NCBI GenBank assembly: GCA_016185865.1
Contig: JACPMU010000044.1
Location: 1 to 33,947 of the forward strand
Source of the DNA: Candidatus Woesearchaeota archaeon
GTDB lineage: Archaea; Nanobdellota; Nanobdellia; Woesearchaeales; GW2011-AR4
Reading direction: 5' to 3'
DNA length: 33,947 nucleotides
The position numbers were made by a program, and so were the translations under genes. Within the stretch, counting starts at the first letter, position 1. Every line of letters starts with the position of its first letter. Below are positions 1 through 7,286 of the stretch, piece by piece. The notes under the pieces are model-generated. The model searched no databases. It was not told where the DNA came from and saw only the letters and a program-made list of their open reading frames with translations.

Positions 1-878
1 AATGTGTCATTTGCAATTATCCTGAAGCTTACATTCCTGCCTTCGAAGCTATTATGCCCTTTGGGTATTGGGAATGAAAAGTTTGTCCAGCCTCCGTTAC
101 CTTGCCCTCCGGTTCCGTTTACAGCTGTTATATTCAAAGTTTGCCAAGCGCCAGCGCCATCACTAGCTGATTGATTAAAAAACTGCAACAAGCCATATCT
201 TGCAGCAGTAAGGTTATCGGTCCAGTTTGCTGTACCAAATAATCTTCCGGTGTTTGCATTTCCTTGGGCTCTTGAAATTCCGTCGGTTGCTCCCAATTCG
301 TACCCATCGCCTCCTGCATCACCTGATAGATTGATACGGCTTGTGTTGGTAAAGTTGTAATAAACAAATACTGGAGGCAACTGGTCAACTCTAATTGTTA
401 TTGAGCCAAATGTTGCATTAACTGGATTGCTGTTGTTGCTTGCGTCTCTTGCAGTGACATTAACCACATATGTGCCATTTGAAAATGCAAATGTGACATT
501 ACATGATACAGAGGTTGTATTTTCAGGGCTCACTGAATCAGAACTTGTGCATGTTAAGCTTGTTGAGGCACTATTTGTATAATTAATCAGTGTCTTTAGA
601 AGCGCTGATTCATAGATACTAACGTTAATCGAGGCATTAAGGCTCAAATTAAGCCCTGTTGAATTTATGTCATCCAAGGTGAAGCTTATGCTATTCGACG
701 CTGTTGTAGTATTAAAATTATTGGATAAAGGCGAATTGTATGTCACATTTATCAGTGAGCGGTCAGCTCCTCCTAATCCTCCTGAGAAATGGTCAACAAA
801 TAGATATGTATAGCCTGCCTTCAAGGCTGCTGTGTTTATTGTTCCTGATGCCGTTACAGTACATCTTCTTTGTATATC
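1..878 (-). pseudogene. Continuation of the sequon-rich surface protein in the shifted frame (partial, off the window edge)
   Basis: I read this frame (codons at 3-5, 6-8 and so on) codon by codon: it has no stop from 878 down to 1. It keeps the composition of the preceding frame, Thr/Asn/Ser-rich with about two dozen further N-X-S/T sequons, and contains beta-sandwich-like stretches such as SFTLDDINSTGL and GTYVVNVTARDAS. The latter resembles the end of an Ig-like or cadherin-like domain. A join near 845-875 gives a smooth protein (...KKMYC then TVTASGTINTAALKAG...), so one base was probably gained or lost there, in nature or during assembly. The C-terminus lies outside the window. The precise family is not recognised. 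Confidence 0.7.
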
Positions 879-2127
879 CTATGCCGCCCAACTGCAATAT
901 TCCGTACAGGTAAGACACCTCGCTTGGTATAAAGCTTGCAATATCCGCCCATGCCATCTGCGCGCTAAATCCTGTTCCTAATTGCTGCCTGACTTCTCTA
1001 GTTGGCGTGTTATTAACTTTTGAGTTGCTTGCATTTTCAAATTGGCTTGCATCAATGCTGCCGGCAACAATATGCACTATAATATCATTGGAAATATTGA
1101 TAATGAAAGTGAAATTCTTATGAGTCAGTCCATCAACTGTTACCCCATTTATAGGATTCATAAATGTGTCTTGCGGTATCTCTGAGCCGTTGCCAAGGGT
1201 TATGTTTAAGCCACCAAATGCTACCCCAAGAGTATCCCCATCAGCACTTTTTTGCTGCATTGTGGTAAATATAAGCTCCATCTGGGTTATATTCATGCCC
1301 ATTATAATGAAATCGCTGCGATTAGTGCAGGTTTTTCTTCCTATAGAGTCATTTGCGCAGAAGAATACGCTATGGGGGCCTGGGCTTGTGAAGCTGCTGT
1401 TAAAGTTCATTATACCGGACAAATTGAAGTAATATTGTCTTTGGCCTGGGTTATATATCGTCCCTGCTGTCATTGAACGGTTTACGCTTTCATTTTTTCC
1501 ACTAGCAGGAGCCTGGGGAGTTATAGAGGCATTATCGTTCAGTATCATCCATACAGTGACTGTTGTATTATCAGAGACATTAACGTATAAAGTGGCTGTT
1601 TCATAAGAGGTTATGTTGTAGGATGTAGCATCAGCCAATACTCCTCCTTTTGGGCTGTCCAAAGTCAACGCTGGTGCAATAGTATCAATAATTAATGTCC
1701 TGTTTGTTGTAAAGTTAAGTGCGCCAGCTGGAGCTGAAGTGTTTTGGCATCCAACAGCCCAAGTAAAATTGCCGTCTGAATCAAAAGTCAAGTTTAGGAC
1801 ACTTGATGTTGACGATGAATTATAGACAGCGCCTTGCGTATTATTTGTCCCGTTTTTTATAGCTTCTGCCCATACTCCTGTTATGTTTGTCCAAATACTG
1901 CAATTACCTTGAGTATTCTCACCCCCACCAATCCAAATAACTGTAAATGTAAAGTTAATTGTTCTTGTGCCATTAACCACTCCAGTCAAAGGAGCTTGTT
2001 GGGTTATTGTTACTGCATTTACAAAAAGCAGGCTTAAAACAAAAATCAAAACTATGGAGAACAGCAGTGCTAAGTTTACCTTGCCTTCTTGAGAATTAAA
2101 ATGAATAGCATCCTCTTTTTTACTCAT
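793..2127 (-). CDS. Sequon-rich secreted surface protein, N-terminal part (frameshifted)
   Basis: A short basic N-terminus is followed by one hydrophobic segment (about residues 18-40), a signal or anchor sequence; the rest is Thr/Ser/Asn-rich, beta-sandwich-like extracellular sequence. I count about 29 N-X-S/T sequons in roughly 420 residues, far above its neighbours. The frame could start at GTG 2133 or ATG 2130, but ATG 2127 is preferred because an AGGAG Shine-Dalgarno sequence lies 5 nt before it. A TATA box sits at about 2178-2190. The last ~20 residues of this frame look foreign, and the natural continuation lies in another frame down to position 1, so the gene is broken near 845-875. 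No named family was recognised. Its role as a surface glycoprotein and AglB substrate is inferred from composition and from the glycosylation genes in this window. Confidence 0.75.
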   Translation of the reverse strand: MSKKEDAIHFNSQEGKVNLALLFSIVLIFVLSLLFVNAVTITQQAPLTGVVNGTRTINFTFTVIWIGGGENTQGNCSIWTNITGVWAEAIKNGTNNTQGAVYNSSSTSSVLNLTFDSDGNFTWAVGCQNTSAPAGALNFTTNRTLIIDTIAPALTLDSPKGGVLADATSYNITSYETATLYVNVSDNTTVTVWMILNDNASITPQAPASGKNESVNRSMTAGTIYNPGQRQYYFNLSGIMNFNSSFTSPGPHSVFFCANDSIGRKTCTNRSDFIIMGMNITQMELIFTTMQQKSADGDTLGVAFGGLNITLGNGSEIPQDTFMNPINGVTVDGLTHKNFTFIINISNDIIVHIVAGSIDASQFENASNSKVNNTPTREVRQQLGTGFSAQMAWADIASFIPSEVSYLYGILQLGGIGYTKKMYCNGIRNNKHSSLEGRLYISIC

Positions 2128-2177
2128 CATCACTCCTCTTTATGTGGCAAAATAATAAAGGTTATGAGTTTGGCAGC

Positions 2178-2190
2178 ATATATTTAAACC
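2178..2190 (-). promoter_or_regulatory. TATA box for the sequon-rich surface protein
   Basis: On the minus strand this reads GGTTTAAATATAT, an archaeal TATA box about 55 nt before ATG 2127. The predicted start near 2158 leaves a leader of about 30 nt containing the AGGAG ribosome-binding site. Confidence 0.5.
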
Positions 2191-2337
2191 TTTTGATTTA
2201 GGATATATGCTTTATATATAAAAGTTTTGGCTTATTTCAAAATTTAAAACACCAAGCCCCCTTTGAATTTCCAAAAATCAGATAATATTTAAACTTTTCG
2301 TTATATTGTATATACTGCAATGCATATGTTTAACAAA

Positions 2338-2350
2338 ATATTTTTATAAG
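2338..2350 (+). promoter_or_regulatory. TATA box for the DUF192 gene
   Basis: ATATTTTTATAAG is centred about 28 nt before ATG 2373. This spacing implies a leaderless transcript and favours 2373 over the in-frame ATG at 2352, which would lie upstream of the predicted transcription start. Confidence 0.5.
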
Positions 2351-2372
2351 CATGCTTTTATCAAATTTTAAG

Positions 2373-2717
2373 ATGCTGGTCAGGAATGCAACAAAAAAAA
2401 GGGTAATCGCCGATAATGCCAGGCTCTGCAATGATATTTTTTCAAAATTTATAGGTTTGATGTTGTCAAAAAAGCACAGCAAAACGCTGATTTTCAAGTT
2501 CAATGAGGAAAAAACAATTTCACTGCACATGTTTTTCGTTTTTTATCCCATAGATGTCTTGTTTCTCGGCAAAAACAAGATTGTTGTGGATAAAAAAGAA
2601 AATTTCAAGCCATTCAGATTCTATAAATCAAAAAGAAAAGCAATGTACGCAATTGAACTTCCTAATGGAACAATTAAAAAAACAAAGACAAGTAAAGGCG
2701 ATAATATCAAGTTTTGA
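2373..2717 (+). CDS. DUF192 family protein
   Basis: The protein has about 114 residues, close to the usual length of a DUF192 (UPF0127) domain. Family marks are the early ARLCNDIFSKFIGLMLSKK segment (normally A.T...R..GLM), the central SLHMFFVFYPIDVLFLG (normally ...MWFVFFPIDVVFLD) and the late AIELPNGTI (normally VLEL..G). The function of DUF192 is not established. Bacterial members are often secreted, but this one has no signal peptide. ATG 2352 is also in frame, but the TATA spacing supports 2373. The gene converges on the small membrane-protein gene that follows, and the two stop regions overlap by 11 bp. Nothing links it to the glycan genes except proximity. Confidence 0.75.
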   Translation: MLVRNATKKRVIADNARLCNDIFSKFIGLMLSKKHSKTLIFKFNEEKTISLHMFFVFYPIDVLFLGKNKIVVDKKENFKPFRFYKSKRKAMYAIELPNGTIKKTKTSKGDNIKF

Positions 2718-3042
2718 TTTTTATTTTTTTGATAAGAATGGATATTAAACATGCCAACAGGTATATAAAAATCAAATCTAAAAGGAATGTGAGTGGATTA
2801 AGCAAAAAATTATCAATTTTGGCAAAATATTTGTCGAGAAACAATGTTTGGATGTGCGCAGCACCATCAGTATTTCCGGTTATAAAATAAGACAAAGGGA
2901 ATCCGTAGGCATTATAGCAAACAGCGAAAAATAAGCTCACTGCGCAAACATCTTCTTTTGCAAAATAAAGGAAAAAAACTGCAAGAAACAGGAATATAGC
3001 TATTTTCAAAGAAGTGGGCTTTAACAGATTTTTCAAATTCAT
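2707..3042 (-). CDS. Small membrane protein of unknown function
   Basis: This protein of about 111 residues has hydrophobic segments near residues 11-30, 35-55 and 85-107 and a Lys/Ile-rich cytosolic tail (ILIKKIKIKT). Between the second and third segments is a loop, GNTDGAAHIQTLFLDKYFAKIDNFLLNP, quoted here in two parts to mark its position (GNTDGAAHIQ, then TLFLDKYFAK). The frame extends up to 3096, but ATG 3042 is preferred because a TATA box (TTTAAATATG) lies 22-31 nt before it. No family was recognised and no catalytic motif is visible. It overlaps the DUF192 gene tail to tail. Membrane location is the only thing I would assert. Confidence 0.6.
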   Translation of the reverse strand: MNLKNLLKPTSLKIAIFLFLAVFFLYFAKEDVCAVSLFFAVCYNAYGFPLSYFITGNTDGAAHIQTLFLDKYFAKIDNFLLNPLTFLLDLIFIYLLACLISILIKKIKIKT

Positions 3043-3062
3043 AAAAACAGAAATGTAAAAGA

Positions 3063-3073
3063 CATATTTAAAA
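3063..3073 (-). promoter_or_regulatory. TATA box for the small membrane protein
   Basis: On the minus strand TTTTAAATATG ends 22 nt before ATG 3042. That is the spacing expected for a leaderless archaeal transcript, and it decides the start codon. Confidence 0.45.
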
Positions 3074-3097
3074 TTATTGAATTTTAAAAACAACAAT

Positions 3098-3107
3098 CTT
3101 TAAATAA
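3098..3107 (+). promoter_or_regulatory. TATA box for tRNA-Trp
   Basis: CTTTAAATAA is centred about 28 nt upstream of the first base of the acceptor stem (3131), the normal archaeal spacing. It supports 3131 as the transcript start region. Confidence 0.5.
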
Positions 3108-3154
3108 CGAGAAAAAATTCTAATTCTGATGGGGGTGTAGTATAATGGATTACA

Positions 3155-3180
3155 AAAATCCGTACATCCTGGCTAGTATA
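3155..3180 (+). other. Extra ~26-nt segment between D arm and anticodon stem of tRNA-Trp
   Basis: Only one base (position 26) should separate C3153 from G3181, but 27 are present. The insert ends with TAGTATA (3174-3180), repeating the start of the D arm (3138-3144). I could not draw a clean bulge-helix-bulge, so the exact boundaries and even its removal as an intron are uncertain. Confidence 0.5.
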
Positions 3181-3191
3181 GACGGCTCCAG

Positions 3192-3239
3192 TCGTTTGGA
3201 GCTTTGAGGAATATCCCAATGAAAGAAAAAACGGGCTAT
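3192..3239 (+). other. Probable intron at the canonical 37/38 position of tRNA-Trp
   Basis: The segment separates G37 (3191) from the last loop base before the 3' half of the anticodon stem. Its inside can pair (GTTT 3194-3197 with AAAC 3229-3232), and TCC of the loop can pair with GGG 3233-3235. This is a relaxed rather than textbook bulge-helix-bulge. No convincing C/D box guide motifs were seen. Confidence 0.6.
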
Positions 3240-3275
3240 ACCGTCAGATCGGCGTTCAAATCGCCGCACCCCCAT

Positions 3276-4247
3276 TTATTTTTTCCTTTTCGGCCTGTCT
3301 ATGCTTTTCAGCAATCCAAACATCGGCTTGTAGAACTCAATCAAGAAAATTATAAATAAAGAGATTAAAATCCCGCTTATGAGATAAAATTTGTAAAAAA
3401 CAAAAAATGATTTTACTTCATTCCAAAATTTATTTTCCTTCAAAACTATATCAATGTTTTTTAAATAAACGGCATCTTCAGCTAAAACACCGGCTTTATA
3501 GCAGTCGTATTTAGGCACAACCTCTATGCTTAGCCTTTTTTCTTCCTTTATTGACGGCAGATTTTTTATTGCGGCATTTACAATGACATTAAAAATGCCT
3601 TTTGCATTTGCAGGCACATCTGCATTCAGGCTGAAGTTTTGATGGTTATTTGCAGCAACAGACATAATATTTTTGTCCAAGCTTATCCAGTTTGGGCCCT
3701 TTATTCTTAATTCAACGCTAATCTCCTGCTCACCGGAATTTGTTATTTCTCCGCTATACTGCTTTTTTATGCCGCCGCAAGCCTTGTCTCTTTCTTTTTC
3801 AAGCTCCAAACTCAAAGAATAGCATCTGTTTACATTAATATTGAGGAGCAGATTTTGCCTGATGCCTTCAGAAGAGAATGCGCTTGCATCAATATAGTAA
3901 CTGCCTTTTGCATTTGCATAAGGACTTAATTCAAGAAAAACAATCCCGCTTTGATTTTTTGGCAATGAAAATTCCTTAAGATTAAAACTCAGCCAGCCAA
4001 CGCCAGATGCGCTTAAGGAATATTTATCGTCACTGCTTGCATTATTCACAACCATGATTGGTATTGTTTTTTTCTCATTTTCACAGATGTCATAAGTCCC
4101 ATTGTAGGATTCAAATTCTATTTTTTGCTCTCCATCTTTTATTTCATAAAACCTGCCGGAGAACAGCGCAAAATCCTTGGCATAAGCAAAGCTGATAAGG
4201 CATAAAAATATGGCAAAAACCGCTAAAATTTTTTTTGTTTTGTCCAT
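3276..4247 (-). CDS. Membrane-anchored secreted protein with Ig-like repeats
   Basis: The protein has 323 residues. A signal peptide occupies about residues 1-23 (ending FAYA before KDFALF). Two beta-sandwich-like repeats follow, about residues 45-140 and 150-245. Each has the GxWISLDKNIMSVAANNHQNF or GVGWLSFNLKEFSLPKNQSG style seen in NEW3/CARDB-like surface domains. One transmembrane helix lies near 287-310 with a Lys-rich cytosolic end (DRPKRKK). Cysteines occur in spaced pairs, possibly disulphides. It has about four N-X-S/T sequons. It lies 52 bp after the S-layer-like gene on the same strand and may share its transcript, although a T-rich TATA candidate sits at about 4277-4288. No enzymatic motif is visible; a structural surface role is inferred. 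Confidence 0.65.
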   Translation of the reverse strand: MDKTKKILAVFAIFLCLISFAYAKDFALFSGRFYEIKDGEQKIEFESYNGTYDICENEKKTIPIMVVNNASSDDKYSLSASGVGWLSFNLKEFSLPKNQSGIVFLELSPYANAKGSYYIDASAFSSEGIRQNLLLNINVNRCYSLSLELEKERDKACGGIKKQYSGEITNSGEQEISVELRIKGPNWISLDKNIMSVAANNHQNFSLNADVPANAKGIFNVIVNAAIKNLPSIKEEKRLSIEVVPKYDCYKAGVLAEDAVYLKNIDIVLKENKFWNEVKSFFVFYKFYLISGILISLFIIFLIEFYKPMFGLLKSIDRPKRKK

Positions 4248-4299
4248 GTGAATAGTTCCCCTAGGATGAACTAAACTAGATAAAAAAGAACAAGTAGAA

Positions 4300-5991
4300 T
4301 CAGTAATAATAAGGTTCGCTTTCTACAGTTGCGATTTCCTTGTCACTTGCTTCTTCGCTGCCATTGCTCTCCATGTATTTCTTGACTCCGAAAAACAAGC
4401 CTATTGCAGCAAGGAAAATGACAGTTAATATCAATACCACTTCCAAAGCGTCCTTTAGCTTTGCAGCCAGAAGCCCTTTTGCAGCAACAACGTTCCCCTT
4501 TAGGGGAATCTGCTTCAAAACCCCGTCATTGGTTTTTATTGTGACTAAAAATATCTGCTCGCCAGCTGCATCCGCATTTGTCGAGGCAAAAATATTCATT
4601 GTCTTTGACTCTTTTGGCTTCAATATAAATGTATTTGACTCGCTTAATCTTAAATCAGCCCAGCTAGCGCCGTCCATCAATAGCGTGTACGCATTTGCAT
4701 CAGGCCCTTCATTTGTAAGTGTGATTGGATAGATAACTTCGCTGCCGTCGTTATAGATATCCTGCTTTATTACCGGAATGTTGATGACAAGCTTGTCATT
4801 GACTATCTGCAGGCTCTGCTCATCTTTGCCAAGAACAAAAACAGGCATTTCCTTGACTTCGCTGTCGCCTCCAAACTGCGAAACAATTTCCGACCTCAAA
4901 GTATATGTTCCTGTCGGCGTGCTGTCCAAAATTTTCAGCACGAAGTCCTCGCTTACTTCTGAAAGCCCGCTGTTTTTTATTCTGTCAGCAAATTTTGTTG
5001 ATGATATTCCAAGCTCCGGAATGCTTACTTTCGCATTTATGCCCTCAAGAGGAACAACTCCGCTGTTTTTGAAGCTTAGCCTTGCAATGAGATTTTTGCC
5101 TGCTTCTCCATTCTCTGGCATTAATTCAACGCTGCTTATTACAAACGGGAACTTCTTCTGGCTTATCTTTAATCCATATAATTTTTCCTCTGAATCGCCT
5201 TCAGCATCAGTGACCTTCACCTTGAGCCTGAAGCTGTTCTGCTCAAATTTGCTGATTAAAGGCAGCTCAAGATCCTTTACTGCATTTTCCCCGTCTGCAA
5301 TGTCAAATGTCAAGGTTGCGTCTGCAACAACATCGCCGTTTTCAAAAGCAAGCACAGCATCAACATGCGCATCTTCAATATCCGAAAGCGATGTAAGCCT
5401 GACTTTCAAATCAAGCTCCCTTTCACCCTTGTCAATGATTACAAAATTATTTTCATTCTCTGCAAGCGCATTGCCTTCCAGCTGCACGCTGTCTATTGAA
5501 ACATCAAGCTGCTCTGCGCCTCTTGCGCCAGCGCCTCCGCCTCCTGCGCCTGTAAACTTTATTCCATAGGATTTCTGCTCTATTCCACCCTCAACATCAA
5601 CAATCCTTATTTCAAGCCTGAAGTCTTTTTGCCTTTTAAGAAAATCAATTAGCTTGAGGTTCAAAGCCACCAGAGTGCTCTGGTTTGTCCTCAATGTAAA
5701 AGTGCCTGTTGAGTCAGCCACTGTGTTGCCTGTGGTTAAGTCAGTCAAAATGGCTTCAACATGCATATTGCTTATGTCCTCTGTAGCAGTCAGGCTTGCC
5801 TGGATGTCAATCTCGTCCTCATCCTCAATAAAGTTTGTCCTGCCTTCAGCAAGGGACTTGCCGTTTGCCTTTACCCTGTCTATAGAAACATCTGATGCAT
5901 CTCCAAAAACATCTGCGGCAATGGCAACAGAGCTGAATAAACCTATTAATACAAGCAAAAAGGCTCCCAAAACAATGATTTTCTTGTTCAT
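4300..5991 (-). CDS. S-layer-like membrane-anchored surface protein with a tandem repeat
   Basis: The protein has 563 residues. A signal peptide covers about 1-25. Two related ~115-residue repeats lie at about 32-147 and 159-277. They share the pattern DVSID.V...G..LAE..NNF, then .I.D.HV.A.L....G..VAD.T, then F.RL...V.D.EG..E.K.YG.K. A glycine-rich linker separates them at 148-158 (AGGGGAGARG). Two CARDB/NEW3-like beta domains follow (about 283-390 and 395-505), then a transmembrane helix near 513-535 and an acidic tail ending EPYYY. Similar DPANN proteins are often labelled putative S-layer proteins, and that role is my inference. It carries almost no sequons, unlike the protein at the left edge. 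A TATA candidate lies at about 6036-6045 with GGGGGT close before the ATG. Confidence 0.7.
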   Translation of the reverse strand: MNKKIIVLGAFLLVLIGLFSSVAIAADVFGDASDVSIDRVKANGKSLAEGRTNFIEDEDEIDIQASLTATEDISNMHVEAILTDLTTGNTVADSTGTFTLRTNQSTLVALNLKLIDFLKRQKDFRLEIRIVDVEGGIEQKSYGIKFTGAGGGGAGARGAEQLDVSIDSVQLEGNALAENENNFVIIDKGERELDLKVRLTSLSDIEDAHVDAVLAFENGDVVADATLTFDIADGENAVKDLELPLISKFEQNSFRLKVKVTDAEGDSEEKLYGLKISQKKFPFVISSVELMPENGEAGKNLIARLSFKNSGVVPLEGINAKVSIPELGISSTKFADRIKNSGLSEVSEDFVLKILDSTPTGTYTLRSEIVSQFGGDSEVKEMPVFVLGKDEQSLQIVNDKLVINIPVIKQDIYNDGSEVIYPITLTNEGPDANAYTLLMDGASWADLRLSESNTFILKPKESKTMNIFASTNADAAGEQIFLVTIKTNDGVLKQIPLKGNVVAAKGLLAAKLKDALEVVLILTVIFLAAIGLFFGVKKYMESNGSEEASDKEIATVESEPYYY

Positions 5992-6035
5992 TAATAACCC
6001 CCAAATTACCTAAGCAGATGGGAGTACATACCCCT

Positions 6036-6045
6036 TTTTAAAGTT
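6036..6045 (-). promoter_or_regulatory. TATA-like box for the S-layer-like gene
   Basis: On the minus strand CTTTAAAAAG lies about 48 nt before ATG 5991. It predicts a leader of about 20 nt that includes a GGGGGT stretch usable as a ribosome-binding site. Confidence 0.4.
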
Positions 6046-6101
6046 TTCGTTATTGAGGAGTAGGTACAAAATCAGCTATATTTAAGCGTAGCTGGCATTA
6101 G

Positions 6102-6110
6102 CTATTTAAA
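6102..6110 (+). promoter_or_regulatory. TATA box for the geranylgeranyl-reductase-like gene
   Basis: CTATTTAAA is centred 26-27 nt before ATG 6133, giving a predicted leaderless transcript and supporting that start. Confidence 0.5.
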
Positions 6111-6132
6111 CCATAAATAATCCCCAAAATCC

Positions 6133-7224
6133 ATGATAACCATAGTCGGGGCTGGCCCTGCAGGCTCTTATCTCGCGTATTTATTGGCAAAGCAGGGCAA
6201 AGAAGTTATAATTCTTGAAGAGCACAGCCAGGTTGGGGCGCCTGTCCAATGCACTGGCATTGTCACCCATTCAATTGAGAAGTTCTTCAGGCTAAAGAAT
6301 GAAGTCATAGCAAAGAGGCTTGACAAGGTTGTTGTTGTCAGCAAGAATAACAGGATAACGGTCAATGTTGATGAGATTGTGATGTGGCGCGATAAATTTG
6401 ACAGGTTTGTGGCTGAAATGGCACAGGAGGCAGGGGCTGAAATATCATTAAACCACAAGTTTATCGGATTTGAGGGAAAAAACATAATAATCATTAAAGA
6501 TAAAAAAAACAACAAGACAAAAAAAATAAAAACAGATGCTGTTGTTGGAGCTGACGGCCCTTACTCTGCTGTTGCAAACGCAGCCAGCATGAATTCGCAT
6601 CCAAAAAACTACATAGGAATGCAGGCAAAGGTAAGGCTTGCAATTGACACAACAGCGTTTGAAACTCATTTTGGAAGTGATTTTCCGGATTTTTTCGGCT
6701 GGTGTGTTCCAGAATCTGATGATATAGTAAGGCTTGGCATCGGCTGCTTTGAAAATGCCCAGGAGCATTTCTACAGGTTCTTAAAAAGCAGAACCGGAAA
6801 AAAGGATGTTTTATGCTGGGAATCTGGATTGATACCGTTATACAGCCCGAAAAAAATCATACAAAAAGGCAATGTCTATCTGATCGGGGATGCTGCTTCC
6901 CAAGTCAAGGCAACAACAGGAGGGGGGATAATTCCCTCTCTTAAGGCAGCGCATACATTGTGCGACTGCATCAACAACAATAAAGACTACAACAGAGAAT
7001 TCAAAAAGCAGTCTGGAAAGGAGCTTCTTTTGCATCTTAGAATAAGAAACATTTTAAACAAGTTCTCTGACAATGATTATGACAAGCTGCTTAATCTGAT
7101 GAGCCAGGAAAAGGTAAGGAAAATACTGAAAAAATATGACAGAGACACTCCAATACCCCTGGTTGCCAATCTGTTATTTAAAGAGCCAAGATTCCTGTTG
7201 TTTTCAAAAATGATTTTTGCCTGA
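6133..7224 (+). CDS. Geranylgeranyl reductase family FAD-dependent oxidoreductase
   Basis: The protein has 363 residues. An N-terminal Rossmann FAD site, GAGPAGS (6-12), is followed by acidic E30 at the end of beta-2. A GADGPYS motif lies near 140 and the second FAD motif GDAASQVKATTGGG near 250-263. The stretch FFGWCVPESDDIVRLGIG resembles the substrate-side motif YxWxFP....VG of geranylgeranyl reductases. The family saturates isoprenoid chains of archaeal membrane lipids, and in Haloferax a member reduces dolichol phosphate, the N-glycan carrier. It lies 62 bp upstream of aglB, so a role in maturing the glycan carrier is attractive but inferred; archaeol-lipid reduction is the main alternative. 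Confidence is high for the family and moderate for the substrate. Confidence 0.8.
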   Translation: MITIVGAGPAGSYLAYLLAKQGKEVIILEEHSQVGAPVQCTGIVTHSIEKFFRLKNEVIAKRLDKVVVVSKNNRITVNVDEIVMWRDKFDRFVAEMAQEAGAEISLNHKFIGFEGKNIIIIKDKKNNKTKKIKTDAVVGADGPYSAVANAASMNSHPKNYIGMQAKVRLAIDTTAFETHFGSDFPDFFGWCVPESDDIVRLGIGCFENAQEHFYRFLKSRTGKKDVLCWESGLIPLYSPKKIIQKGNVYLIGDAASQVKATTGGGIIPSLKAAHTLCDCINNNKDYNREFKKQSGKELLLHLRIRNILNKFSDNDYDKLLNLMSQEKVRKILKKYDRDTPIPLVANLLFKEPRFLLFSKMIFA

Positions 7225-7240
7225 TTTTTGTGTAACAAAA

Positions 7241-7250
7241 GCTTTTTAAA
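7241..7250 (+). promoter_or_regulatory. TATA box for aglB
   Basis: GCTTTTTAAA lies about 40 nt before ATG 7287. A GAGGTGGT Shine-Dalgarno sequence stands about 9 nt before that ATG, so this transcript is probably leadered. Confidence 0.45.
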
Positions 7251-7286
7251 ACACGCTCTTTACCTTGTTAGAGGTGGTCACAACTT

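Larger units (their letters stand above)
3131..3274 (+). tRNA. tRNA-Trp (CCA) with two intervening sequences
   Basis: The acceptor stem GGGGGTG (3131-3137) pairs fully with CACCCCC (3267-3273), with discriminator A at 3274; CCA is not encoded. The D arm is GTATAATGGATTAC (3140-3153), including the G18G19 pair. The T arm is CGGCG-TTCAAAT-CGCCG (3250-3266). The anticodon stem GACGG (3181-3185) pairs perfectly with CCGTC (3241-3245), and the loop after it reads CTCCAG, giving anticodon CCA for Trp. To fold this way two stretches must be removed: about 26 nt between the D arm and anticodon stem, and about 48 nt after position 37. The second site is the canonical archaeal intron position. The exact ends are inferred from the fold. 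Confidence 0.8.

Noticed and set aside
134..388. An 84-codon minus-strand frame in the left part
   Set aside because: It lies in a different frame from the continuous sequon-rich frame on the same strand and has no recognisable features.
3192..3239. A C/D-box guide RNA in the tRNA-Trp intron, as in haloarchaea
   Set aside because: No convincing RUGAUGA and CUGA boxes in the right order; AATGAAAG and TTTGAGG are too far from consensus and the intron is short.
4778..5569. A 263-codon open frame on the plus strand
   Set aside because: It lies wholly antisense to the S-layer-like gene, is Ser/Leu/Phe-rich as expected for a mirror of a Glu/Lys-rich gene, and shows no family motif.
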